Below are positions 1 through 7,761 of a stretch of DNA of 8,124 bases, one piece after another. Every line of letters begins with the position of its first letter. Position 1 is the first letter of the stretch. Source of the DNA: Rhodospirillaceae bacterium UBA6608 (GTDB lineage Bacteria; Pseudomonadota; Alphaproteobacteria; Rhodospirillales_A; Casp-alpha2). Where the stretch lies: the NCBI GenBank assembly GCA_002433335.1, contig DJHY01000167.1:1094-9217 (forward strand). The letters are read 5' to 3'. The notes beneath the pieces were generated by a model that saw only the letters and a list, made by a program, of their open reading frames with translations, had not been told where the DNA came from and ran no database searches. Made by a program: the position numbers and the translations under genes.

Positions 1-1500
<1,500 letters not shown>

Positions 1501-1512
<12 letters not shown>

Positions 1513-1527
1513 GGGTCGGCGGGGCGT
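1501..1527 (-). other. Perfect 8-bp inverted repeat (hairpin) in the tatC-serS gap
   Basis: ACGCCCCG (1501-1508) pairs perfectly with CGGGGCGT (1520-1527) across an 11-nt loop, and two further G-C pairs can form inside the loop. It could fold in RNA reading through from tatC. On the minus strand the bases after it are GTTCGCCC, without a U-tract, so it is not a classical rho-independent terminator. It might be an operon-end processing or stabilising stem, or an operator-like element, since it overlaps the candidate serS -35 box. Confidence 0.4.
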
Positions 1528-1559
1528 TTCAACAGATCGATTGAATGCGGGAAAAAACC

Positions 1560-2453
1560 TTAGGGAACGGTGCCCGGCGGCGGCTCATCACCGTCCGCGT
1601 CTGCCGCAGCGGCTGGCGTGGGCTCATCCTCGTCGTCATCGTCTTCTTCGGCGTCCGGATCCTCGCCCCGCTTCTTTTCCACCAGTCGCGCGGACAGGAT
1701 GGAAATTTCGTACAGCAGGATCGTCGGCAGGGCCAAACCGACCTGGCTGATCACGTCGGGCGGGGTCAGCACCGCCGCGGCGACGAAGGCCCCGACAATG
1801 GCGTACTTGCGCTTGGCCCGCAGGCCCTTGGAGGTAACGATCCCGATCCGGGCCATCAGGGTGATCACCACCGGCAACTCGAAACACAGGCCGAAGGCAA
1901 AGATCAACTGCATGACCAAGGACAGGTATTGGTCGACCTTGGCTTCAAGCTGGATCGGCAGCGAGCCATCGACGCCCGTGGTCTCGAAGCCCAGGAAGAA
2001 CTTCCAGGCCATCGGGAAAATCAGGTAGTAGACCAGCGCGCCGCCCATGAAGAACAGCACCGGCGTGGCCACCAAAAACGGCGCCAGGGCGCGCTTTTCG
2101 TGCTTGTACAGGCCGGGCGCGACAAAGGCCCAGAACTGCATGGCGATGAACGGGAACGCAACGAACAGCGCGGCGAAGAACGAGACCTTCAGATAGGTGA
2201 AGAAAGCTTCGTGCAGGGCCGTATAGATCAGCCGCCGTTGCCCGCCCGACTGATGCATGATGTCGGCCAGGGGGTGAACCAGGAAGGCGTAGATATGGTC
2301 CGACACGCCGTAGGCCGCGAAGAACAAGACGATCAGCGCGACGAAGCTATAGATCAGGCGCTGCCGCAGTTCGATCAGATGCTCCAACAGGGGCATCTTG
2401 ACCTCATCGGCGCCGTAGGCTTGCGGATCGTCGTCGCGGGCGGAGTCGGCCAT
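1560..2453 (-). CDS. tatC: Sec-independent protein translocase subunit TatC
   Basis: Polytopic inner-membrane core of the twin-arginine translocase; with TatB it binds the RR signal peptide of folded precursors. The 297-aa product has the family's six hydrophobic segments, roughly 32-52, 84-107, 124-149, 178-200, 216-232 and 236-254. The conserved cytoplasmic N-terminal motif PLLEHLIELRQRL is at 21-33. The first cytoplasmic loop carries FWAFVAPGLYKHEKR at 107-121, including the E119 equivalent of the signal-peptide-binding glutamate. FGLCFELPVV at 187-196 contains the conserved in-membrane glutamate E192. The protein is longer than the E. coli homologue because of a very acidic C-terminal tail (about 263-297) with a DDDDEDE run and an Ala/Pro-rich end. 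The start lies 1 bp after the tatB stop, with a GAAGAG SD inside tatB. Confidence 0.98.
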   Translation of the reverse strand: MADSARDDDPQAYGADEVKMPLLEHLIELRQRLIYSFVALIVLFFAAYGVSDHIYAFLVHPLADIMHQSGGQRRLIYTALHEAFFTYLKVSFFAALFVAFPFIAMQFWAFVAPGLYKHEKRALAPFLVATPVLFFMGGALVYYLIFPMAWKFFLGFETTGVDGSLPIQLEAKVDQYLSLVMQLIFAFGLCFELPVVITLMARIGIVTSKGLRAKRKYAIVGAFVAAAVLTPPDVISQVGLALPTILLYEISILSARLVEKKRGEDPDAEEDDDDEDEPTPAAAADADGDEPPPGTVP

Positions 2454-2454
2454 C

Positions 2455-2898
2455 TTAGCTCTTCACCGTGTCGGTCGCGGCGCCTTCGGTCTTCGCGGGC
2501 TCGCCTTGTGCGGTTTCGACCGCGGGCGTATCGGCCTGCGCCGGCTTGGGCTCGGCCGTGGCGCTCTTGGCCGCATCCGCCTTGGTCTCGTTCATGGTGT
2601 CGCGGACGGTGCTGTCCAGGTCGGCGGCTTTCTCGATCTCGCCGTCCGGATCCAGGTTGTCCTTGATCTCTTTGGTCACGTCGTAATGCGCGATCTTGTT
2701 GGCTTCGCGGCGGATTTCATCCAATTCCACCTCGCGCGCGACCTCGTCCAACCCGGCCTGGAATTCCCCAGCCATGGAGCGGAGTTTTCGAATCGCCTGC
2801 ATCACCGTACGCACCGCGCGCGGCAAATCCTTCGGTCCGATCACAATGATCGCAAGGATGGCGACGATGAACAGTTCCTGCCAGCCGATATCGAACAT
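2455..2898 (-). CDS. tatB: Sec-independent protein translocase subunit TatB
   Basis: Single-span inner-membrane protein that partners TatC in the Tat receptor complex. The 147-aa product starts MFDIGWQELF with a transmembrane helix at about 6-21 carrying the conserved polar E8. The hinge is GPKDLP (21-26), and a long amphipathic helix follows (about 27-70). The C-terminal third, after about residue 100, is Ala/Lys/Glu/Thr/Pro-rich and probably disordered. TatB is preferred over TatA because of the MFDIGWxEL start, the GPKDLP hinge, the long amphipathic region and the position directly before tatC. The start is the ATG at 2898, with CGGAG about 12 nt upstream. A 78-bp untranslated gap separates it from tatA. 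Confidence 0.97.
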   Translation of the reverse strand: MFDIGWQELFIVAILAIIVIGPKDLPRAVRTVMQAIRKLRSMAGEFQAGLDEVAREVELDEIRREANKIAHYDVTKEIKDNLDPDGEIEKAADLDSTVRDTMNETKADAAKSATAEPKPAQADTPAVETAQGEPAKTEGAATDTVKS

Positions 2899-2976
2899 GG
2901 CGGCTCGGTGCTCCGTTGGACCCTAAATCAGATGAAGCGGGCCGGCCCCAATTCCAAGAGGCACGGGCCCACGTGG

Positions 2977-3216
2977 TTAGCTGGCGGCTTTGTCCTTTTC
3001 CGCCGATGCCGTGGTATCGGCCTTGTCCGCGTCGATCGTCTTGCGCTCAACCGTTGCGTCCGCCGGGGCCTCGTCGTCCTCTTTCATGCTTTTCTTGAAC
3101 GATTTCAGGCCTTTACCGAAATCCCCCATGAGCCGCGAGATTTTGCCGCCGCCGCCGAACAGAACAAGGACGACGACCAGGACAACCAGCCAATGCCAAA
3201 TGCTGAATGTACCCAT
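2977..3216 (-). CDS. tatA: Sec-independent protein translocase subunit TatA
   Basis: TatA oligomerises in the inner membrane to form the transport-active element recruited to substrate-loaded TatBC. The 79-aa product begins [10 protein letters not shown], the usual alphaproteobacterial TatA N-terminus. A short hydrophobic helix spans about 6-20, then the F20-G21 hinge in an unusually glycine-rich FGGGGKIS, then the amphipathic helix at about 25-44 ([16 protein letters not shown]), then a charged Asp/Lys/Ala tail. The frame stays open upstream to 3357, but that extension is basic, does not look like Tat protein and would bury the conserved start. ATG 3216 is therefore chosen despite a weak purine-rich SD. 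It is the first gene of tatABC, after a 164-bp gap that could hold a promoter, although I see no convincing -35/-10 pair there. Confidence 0.97.
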   Translation of the reverse strand: MGTFSIWHWLVVLVVVLVLFGGGGKISRLMGDFGKGLKSFKKSMKEDDEAPADATVERKTIDADKADTTASAEKDKAAS

Positions 3217-3302
3217 TTTCTGCTTTCTCTTGTGGTTCTTACGAAGTGGGAGGTCGGATGATGGCAGATACGAAGATATGCCGCAATGCCCCCGGCCAGC
3301 CC

Positions 3303-3326
3303 CCCTGGTCCTACGAGTAGACCGGG
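3303..3326 (-). other. Imperfect hairpin in the scpB-tatA gap
   Basis: On the minus strand CCC-GGT-CTAC pairs with GTAG-ACC-GGG around a tight loop, with single bulged bases between the blocks. It sits within the 164-bp scpB-tatA gap and is followed by G-runs (minus strand G6 at 3300-3305 and G5 at 3289-3293), not by a U-tract. It does not qualify as a standard terminator. It may act in mRNA processing or in uncoupling scpAB from tatABC expression. The function is unknown and the fold is judged by eye only. Confidence 0.25.
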
Positions 3327-3380
3327 ATAGATGTAAGGCAATCACCTGCTCATGCAAGGCTTTTCGGCCCGTTTGGCGAA

Positions 3381-4082
3381 TTATCCCACAGGATGCAATC
3401 CGTCGTCGGGATCCAAGGCGTCCTCGCTGTCGTCTTCGACGATATCGGCACCGCCCGGCGGCGGGGCATCCCCCTCTTCGCCGTCCTCGTCGGAGCCTTC
3501 CCCACCCCCGCCCAGCTCGCCGCTGGACCGATAGACGTTCAGCGCCGGGCCGGATTCGAGCAGGCCCATGGCCTTCAATTCCTTGATCCCCGGCAGATCG
3601 CGCAGGTTTTCCAGGCCGAAATGATCCAGGAACCCATCGGTCGTGCCCCAGGTCAGCGGCCGCCCCGGCGAATCCTTACGCCCGCGCGGCTTGATCCAGC
3701 CTTCTTCCAACAGGGTGTCCATGGTGCCCTTGCTGAGGGACACGCCACGGATTTCTTCGATCTCCGCACGGGTGATCGGTTGGTGATAGGCGATGATCGC
3801 CAGGGTCTCGACCGCCGCGCGCGATAGCTTGCGGGTGATCTCGATCTGTTTCGTCATCTGCGCCGCCAGGTCTTCGGCGGTGCGGAACGCCCAAGAGCCC
3901 CCGGCGTGGATCAGATTGACGCCGCGCCCGGCGTATTGGTCCTGAAGTTCCGCCAACAGGGCCTTAACGTTCGCATCCTCGGGCAGGCGGTTGCCCAGCA
4001 CCCGTTCGGTCATCGGCTCGGCCGAGGCGAACAACACCGCCTCCAGCAGCCGCAGGTGATCGCGATTGATTTCGTCGCTCAT
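3381..4082 (-). CDS. scpB: Segregation and condensation protein ScpB
   Basis: ScpB is the winged-helix (kite) subunit that, as a dimer, binds the kleisin ScpA in the Smc-ScpAB condensin complex, which compacts and segregates chromosomes. The 233-aa product has an N-terminal winged-helix region (about 8-85, [16 protein letters not shown]) and a second one around 88-150. The family hallmark [20 protein letters not shown] is at 94-113, followed by [20 protein letters not shown] at 129-148. After about 185 the sequence becomes a Gly/Asp/Glu-rich, probably disordered tail (about 190-230), which accounts for the extra length. The start ATG lies 3 bp after the scpA stop, and its AGGAG SD is formed by the last codons of scpA, so translation is probably coupled. 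No smc gene is in the window. Confidence 0.97.
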   Translation of the reverse strand: MSDEINRDHLRLLEAVLFASAEPMTERVLGNRLPEDANVKALLAELQDQYAGRGVNLIHAGGSWAFRTAEDLAAQMTKQIEITRKLSRAAVETLAIIAYHQPITRAEIEEIRGVSLSKGTMDTLLEEGWIKPRGRKDSPGRPLTWGTTDGFLDHFGLENLRDLPGIKELKAMGLLESGPALNVYRSSGELGGGGEGSDEDGEEGDAPPPGGADIVEDDSEDALDPDDGLHPVG

Positions 4083-4085
4083 GGC

Positions 4086-4937
4086 TTATTGCTCCTCGCC
4101 ACTTTCGCTTGGCCCGCCTTCACTTGACCTATTTTCGCTTGCCCTATTTTCACTGGGCCCCTCTTCGCGCGGACGCAGATAGATGGGACCGTACGGGTCG
4201 CTTTGGCGAATGTTCACTTTGCCTTCCTTGGCAAGTTCCAGACTGGCAACGAAGGTCGAGGCCACCGCCGACCGTCCGAACAACCCACCGCGCAGTTCCT
4301 CGGGCAAATAAGACCACAGGGACTGCCAATCCGGGGCATGACCAAGCAGGCGGCGCAGGCGCTTGAGCGCGTCTTCGACCGTATAAACCTCGAACGGTTC
4401 GATGTGCAACGTCCGGTCGCCCTTGGTCCCCCGGCGCTTGGTCCGGGCATAGGCCTGCAGCAATTCGAACAGGTTGACGTCCAAAATCTGCTCGGTTTCG
4501 ACCGCGTGCTTTTCCGGGGCGCCGCGCTGGAAGAACTCGCGCCCCAGCTGCGACCGCTCGGTCAGCAGCAGGCCCGCGTTCTGCATCGCCTCCAGGCGCT
4601 GCATCTGGAACGCCAGGGCGGCGGCCATTTCCTCACCGGTCGGTTCGTCCTCGCCGCCCAGGTCGGGCAGCAACAACCGCGATTTCAGATACGCGAGCCA
4701 AGCCGCCATGACCAGATAGTCGGCGGCGATCTCCAGGTTCTTGCGCTGGGCGGCGGCGATGAACGACAGGTACTGATCGGCCAGGGCCAGGATCGAGATA
4801 TGGGTCAGGTCGAGCTTCTGATCGCGGGCCAGCGTCAGCAGCACGTCGAGCGGGCCTTCATAGCCGTCCAGATCGACCATGAAGACGACTTCACGGTGGA
4901 CTGTCGGTGTTTCCGGCGTTTCGAAATCGTCGCTCAT
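4086..4937 (-). CDS. scpA: Segregation and condensation protein ScpA
   Basis: ScpA is the kleisin subunit bridging Smc heads and binding ScpB. The product is 283 aa from the chosen start. The N-terminal signature VDLDGYEGPLDVLLTLAR lies at about 21-38. The helical region contains LEIAADYLVMAAWLAYLKSR followed by LLLP (ending at 91). The C-terminal winged helix has VASTFVASLELAKEGKV at about 225-241. The start is ambiguous. The ATG at 4937 has a GGGGA SD 5 nt upstream and gives a typical N-terminus. An in-frame GTG at 4964 (9 more residues) has a better GGGAGG, but only 3 nt away. Both are plausible. The last ~20 residues are an unusual Ser-Glu-rich pentapeptide repeat. It follows the M50 gene by about 54 bp and precedes scpB by 3 bp. 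Confidence 0.96.
   Translation of the reverse strand: MSDDFETPETPTVHREVVFMVDLDGYEGPLDVLLTLARDQKLDLTHISILALADQYLSFIAAAQRKNLEIAADYLVMAAWLAYLKSRLLLPDLGGEDEPTGEEMAAALAFQMQRLEAMQNAGLLLTERSQLGREFFQRGAPEKHAVETEQILDVNLFELLQAYARTKRRGTKGDRTLHIEPFEVYTVEDALKRLRRLLGHAPDWQSLWSYLPEELRGGLFGRSAVASTFVASLELAKEGKVNIRQSDPYGPIYLRPREEGPSENRASENRSSEGGPSESGEEQ
4095..4154 (-). repeat. Degenerate 15-nt tandem repeat encoding the ScpA tail
   Basis: Four consecutive 15-nt units, in frame with scpA, encode SENRA, SENRS, SEGGP and SESGE (minus-strand order 4154 to 4095). The two upstream units differ at only a few bases (AGT/AGC-GAA-AAT-AGG-GCA/TCA); the other two have diverged. The AAT and AGG codons stand out against the GC-rich codon use around them. 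This looks like a minor local expansion at the end of scpA, giving a hydrophilic, probably disordered tail. Confidence 0.6.
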
Positions 4938-4991
4938 AGATTTCCCCAACTGGGCATTCGCCACCTGGCCTCCCTGCCCGCTCGCCGGGTT

Positions 4992-5693
4992 TTAGGCGAG
5001 TCCGAGCACGGCGAACAGAAAATTCATCAGCGCCTGGGCCGGAACCCCGACCAGCCACCAGAAGATATTCAGGTCCAAACCAATCTGTTCGCCGATGAAC
5101 GGCAGCAGGAACATGCCGCCCAGGATAATCAGGATTCCAACCCGTTCCAACCTGGCAAGCGGGATGGCCAGGGCATCGGGCAGAATGCCGACGGCCACGC
5201 GCCCGCCGTCCAGCGGCGGGATCGGCAGCATGTTGAACACCGCCAGCACCAGATTGATCCAGACCGAATTGACCAAATTGTTGGCGACCCACTCGGCAGC
5301 GTCCGGCGGCAGCGAGGTCACGCTGGTCAGGGCCAGCGCCGACAGAAAGGCCAGGATCAGGTTCGAGCCCGGCCCGGCGGCGGCAACCAAGACCATGTCG
5401 CGGCGCGGACGGTTCAGGCGGCTGAAATTCACCGGCACCGGCTTGGCGTAGCCGAACATGAACCGCCCACCCGAAACCAGAAGCAACAACGCCGGCATCA
5501 GGATCGTGCCGAACCGGTCGACGTGCTTCAGCGGGTTGAAGGTGACCCGTCCCAGCCGGCGGGCCGTGTCGTCGCCCAGCATGTCGGCGATGAAGCCGTG
5601 CGATGCTTCGTGAAACGTGACGGCGAACAGCACGGGCAACACCCAGACGGATGCCGTGTACAGCAACCCGCCCAAATCGAATTCGTTCATCAT
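4992..5693 (-). CDS. Site-2-protease-family (M50) membrane zinc metallopeptidase
   Basis: Integral-membrane protein of 233 aa in the short M50 group without a PDZ domain. The first hydrophobic segment (about 12-34) carries the zinc-binding HEASH motif (28-32), with E29 as the catalytic base. The second family motif, FNMLPIPPLDGGR (153-165), supplies the third zinc ligand D162. Other hydrophobic stretches lie at about 63-76, 100-127, 139-158, 183-200 and 209-230. The AAAGPGSN segment (104-111) is also usual in the family. All catalytic residues are present, so it should be an active intramembrane protease; the substrate cannot be told from sequence. It starts 4 bp after the nagZ stop with CGGAG overlapping that stop. 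Two ATGs stand in tandem (MMNEF), and the first is used here. It is followed by scpA, implying co-transcription. Confidence 0.93.
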   Translation of the reverse strand: MMNEFDLGGLLYTASVWVLPVLFAVTFHEASHGFIADMLGDDTARRLGRVTFNPLKHVDRFGTILMPALLLLVSGGRFMFGYAKPVPVNFSRLNRPRRDMVLVAAAGPGSNLILAFLSALALTSVTSLPPDAAEWVANNLVNSVWINLVLAVFNMLPIPPLDGGRVAVGILPDALAIPLARLERVGILIILGGMFLLPFIGEQIGLDLNIFWWLVGVPAQALMNFLFAVLGLA

Positions 5694-5697
5694 CTGC

Positions 5698-6678
5698 TTA
5701 CTCCGGCGCGGCCCGGCGCACGGCTTCCCCCCGGGCGAAGCGCGCCTGGGCCTGTTCCGTCAAAATATGGGTCGCTTCGGCGATCGGCGCCATCTCGGCC
5801 ATGTCGCCATTGCAGTGCAGGACCACGTCACAGCCCGCCGCCAAGGCCCGCTTGGCGCGCTTTCCGAAATCACCGGATAGGGCGTGCATCGACAGATCGT
5901 CGGAGATCAGCAACCCGTCGAACCCGATATCATCGCGAATGACCTGTTGGATGACCGTTTTGGAGAACGTCGCGCAGTTATCGGCATCGACGGCGGTATA
6001 GACGACATGCGCCGTCATCGCCCAAGGTGCGACGTTCAGACGGCGGAACGGCTCGAAATCCGTTTTGCGTAGAACCTTCAACGGCGTTTCTACCACCGGC
6101 AAAGCCTTATGGCTGTCCACCGTGGCCCGGCCATGGCCGGGAATATGCTTGATCACCGGGGTCACGCCCTCGGCATGCAGGCCATCGATGATCACGTTGC
6201 CCAGGGTCGCGATGGCTTCGGAATTTTGCCCCAAGGCGCGGTCGCCGATGATCGGGTCCGCATCGGCCTGCGGCAGGTCCAAGACCGGCCAGCAATCGAC
6301 GGTAATTCCCAGGTCCGCCAAATCGCGGGCGATGGCCCGCGCATTGACGTCCAATTCCGCCGCCGCCAATTTCGGGTCGTCCCGATACAGATCGGCGAAG
6401 ACCGAGGCCGAAGGCCGTTCCGGCCAATGGGGCGGTTTCAAGCGCTGCACCCGCCCCCCTTCCTGATCGATCAGGACCGGCGCGAATTCGTCGCCAACGG
6501 TTTCGCGCAGGTCATTGACCAGGATGCGGACCTGATCCGGATCCTCGACATTGCGGGCGAACAGAATGAAGCCGAGCGGATTGGTCTCGGCGAAGAAACG
6601 CTTTTCCGCATCCGACAGACGGGGACCTTCGCATCCGAAGATCGCCGCCCGGGGCAACCCTTGAGGCCGGAATTTCAT
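5698..6678 (-). CDS. nagZ: Beta-N-acetylhexosaminidase NagZ (GH3)
   Basis: Cytosolic family 3 glycoside hydrolase that removes N-acetylglucosamine from GlcNAc-1,6-anhydroMurNAc (peptides) during peptidoglycan recycling. The 326-aa product has the normal length and no signal peptide. It shows DQEGGRVQRL (71-80), the substrate-binding and catalytic loop KHIPGHGRATVDSH (177-190) with the NagZ-specific Asp-His dyad D188/H190, and the nucleophile motif SDDLSMHAL with D260 as the likely nucleophile. The ATG overlaps the SPOR-gene stop as ATGA, and there is no clear SD, so initiation probably depends on coupling to the upstream gene. In bacteria with inducible ampC, the NagZ product pathway also feeds beta-lactamase regulation; nothing here shows that this applies. 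Confidence 0.97.
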   Translation of the reverse strand: MKFRPQGLPRAAIFGCEGPRLSDAEKRFFAETNPLGFILFARNVEDPDQVRILVNDLRETVGDEFAPVLIDQEGGRVQRLKPPHWPERPSASVFADLYRDDPKLAAAELDVNARAIARDLADLGITVDCWPVLDLPQADADPIIGDRALGQNSEAIATLGNVIIDGLHAEGVTPVIKHIPGHGRATVDSHKALPVVETPLKVLRKTDFEPFRRLNVAPWAMTAHVVYTAVDADNCATFSKTVIQQVIRDDIGFDGLLISDDLSMHALSGDFGKRAKRALAAGCDVVLHCNGDMAEMAPIAEATHILTEQAQARFARGEAVRRAAPE

Positions 6679-7697
6679 TTGCCGGGGGCAATCACAAGAC
6701 AGCCCTGCCCGCGCTTGGACAGGGTGGCGCAGATCGACCGCGCCTGATCCTTACTTTGGGCCGGGCCCAAGCGGATACGGTAGAACACGCCCTTGGCCCC
6801 CAGGTCGGCGCGGACCACATGGACGGCCAACTTACCCAGGACATCGCTGTGTTTCTTCTTCAGGCGTTCGCCTTCGGCATTGGCCGCCGAGGCCGCGCGC
6901 GACGCCGCCAATTGCACCTGCCATCCGCTGGTCACGGCGGCGGTTGCCGTTTCGACCTTCGGCGCGGCTTTGGCGGCGGGTTGCGGCGCGGTCTTGACCG
7001 GTTCCGCCGGGACCGCCGGCGGTGGCGGCGGCGTGGCTGTTGCCTGCTGCGATTTCGGGACCAGGGCGATCGGGCCGCCCGAGGGCTGCGTCGGTGCCGC
7101 GGTGGGCGCAGGCGCCGGCTGTGGGGTCGGTGCCTTGGCCACCGTCTGCGCCGGTGCAATGGCCGCGCTGGTCACCTGTTGCGGCGCGACCGGCTTGGGT
7201 GCGGGCGGCGGCGCGGCGGGCAGCAAGGGTTCGGCGGCGGCCTGTTCGGCGGGCGGGGCTAGGTCCTTGCCCGCTGCGACAGACGGGGTCGGCGGCGGCG
7301 CGCTCGGCTGGGCCGGGGCCTCGGCATGGGGCAATTCCTTCGCCTGCTCCGGCGGCGGCAACAGGTTTTCGACCCGGCCGGTCGGGGCCTCGCCCTGCAT
7401 GCGTTTGTTGATATCGTAGTCGCGGAACGGGATTTCCTGTCCGCCCGGATTGGCGGGGCGTTCCTTGATCGGCCCGGCGGCGGCATGGACGGTCGGCACC
7501 TGACCGCCGTCGTCGCCCCCCAAACCGGCCAGGCGATCACCGAACAGGAATCCGCCCAGTCCGGCCCCGGTGATCAGGATCAGCACCAGCAGCAGCCAGA
7601 CCGTGGTCGGCACACGGCGGCGGCGCTTGGGTTCCGGTTCGAACTCCAACGCGTCCGAAGCGGAGACGCGGATATCGCTATTGGGCCGGCGGGCCAT
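6675..7697 (-). CDS. Membrane-anchored SPOR-domain protein
   Basis: Predicted bitopic inner-membrane protein whose periplasmic SPOR domain should bind septal glycan stripped of stem peptides, placing it at the division site. The 340-aa product has a cytoplasmic N-terminus with a basic stop (KRRRR, 24-28), one transmembrane helix (about 31-53), a juxtamembrane segment with IPFRDYDINKRM (89-100) and VENLLPPPE (109-117), a Pro/Ala/Gln-rich linker (about 118-255), and a C-terminal SPOR domain (about 257-337, beginning SGWQVQLAASRA). C323 and C333 could form the disulfide often seen in SPOR domains. The frame opens at 7787, but ATG 7697 has GAGGGA about 7 nt upstream and gives a normal N-terminus. 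The stop overlaps the nagZ start. The SPOR call is firm; the exact role in division is inferred. Confidence 0.92.
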   Translation of the reverse strand: MARRPNSDIRVSASDALEFEPEPKRRRRVPTTVWLLLVLILITGAGLGGFLFGDRLAGLGGDDGGQVPTVHAAAGPIKERPANPGGQEIPFRDYDINKRMQGEAPTGRVENLLPPPEQAKELPHAEAPAQPSAPPPTPSVAAGKDLAPPAEQAAAEPLLPAAPPPAPKPVAPQQVTSAAIAPAQTVAKAPTPQPAPAPTAAPTQPSGGPIALVPKSQQATATPPPPPAVPAEPVKTAPQPAAKAAPKVETATAAVTSGWQVQLAASRAASAANAEGERLKKKHSDVLGKLAVHVVRADLGAKGVFYRIRLGPAQSKDQARSICATLSKRGQGCLVIAPGK

Positions 7698-7761
7698 GGT
7701 CGATCCCTCGAAACTTTTTACGTGCTTACCGTCTGCCGTCTGCGTCGTCGACGTTGCCCGT

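Noticed and set aside
1545..2666. A 373-codon open frame on the plus strand opposite tatC and tatB
   Set aside because: The product is rich in Gln, Gly, Asp and Arg, with no domain, and is fully antisense to well-supported tat genes.
2939..2948. Perfect 10-bp palindrome GGGCCGGCCC in the tatA-tatB gap
   Set aside because: It has no loop for an RNA hairpin, is made only of G and C, and is expected by chance at this composition; no second copy or half-site supports an operator.
3217..3357. N-terminal extension of TatA to an upstream ATG at 3357
   Set aside because: The added residues are basic and unlike any Tat N-terminus, and would place the conserved [10 protein letters not shown] start internally. 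Open frame upstream is expected by chance in GC-rich DNA.
4203..5942. A 579-codon open frame on the plus strand across scpA, the M50 gene and the start of the nagZ 3' region
   Set aside because: It lies antisense to three genes with clear conserved motifs. Its protein is Gln/Arg/His-rich with no recognisable domain, and no SD was apparent. It is the usual antisense shadow of high-GC third codon positions.
6940..7345. Dense Pro/Ala-coding stretch that looks repetitive
   Set aside because: It is the disordered linker of the SPOR protein. Codons are varied and no fixed repeat unit is evident, so it is compositional bias and not a tandem repeat.
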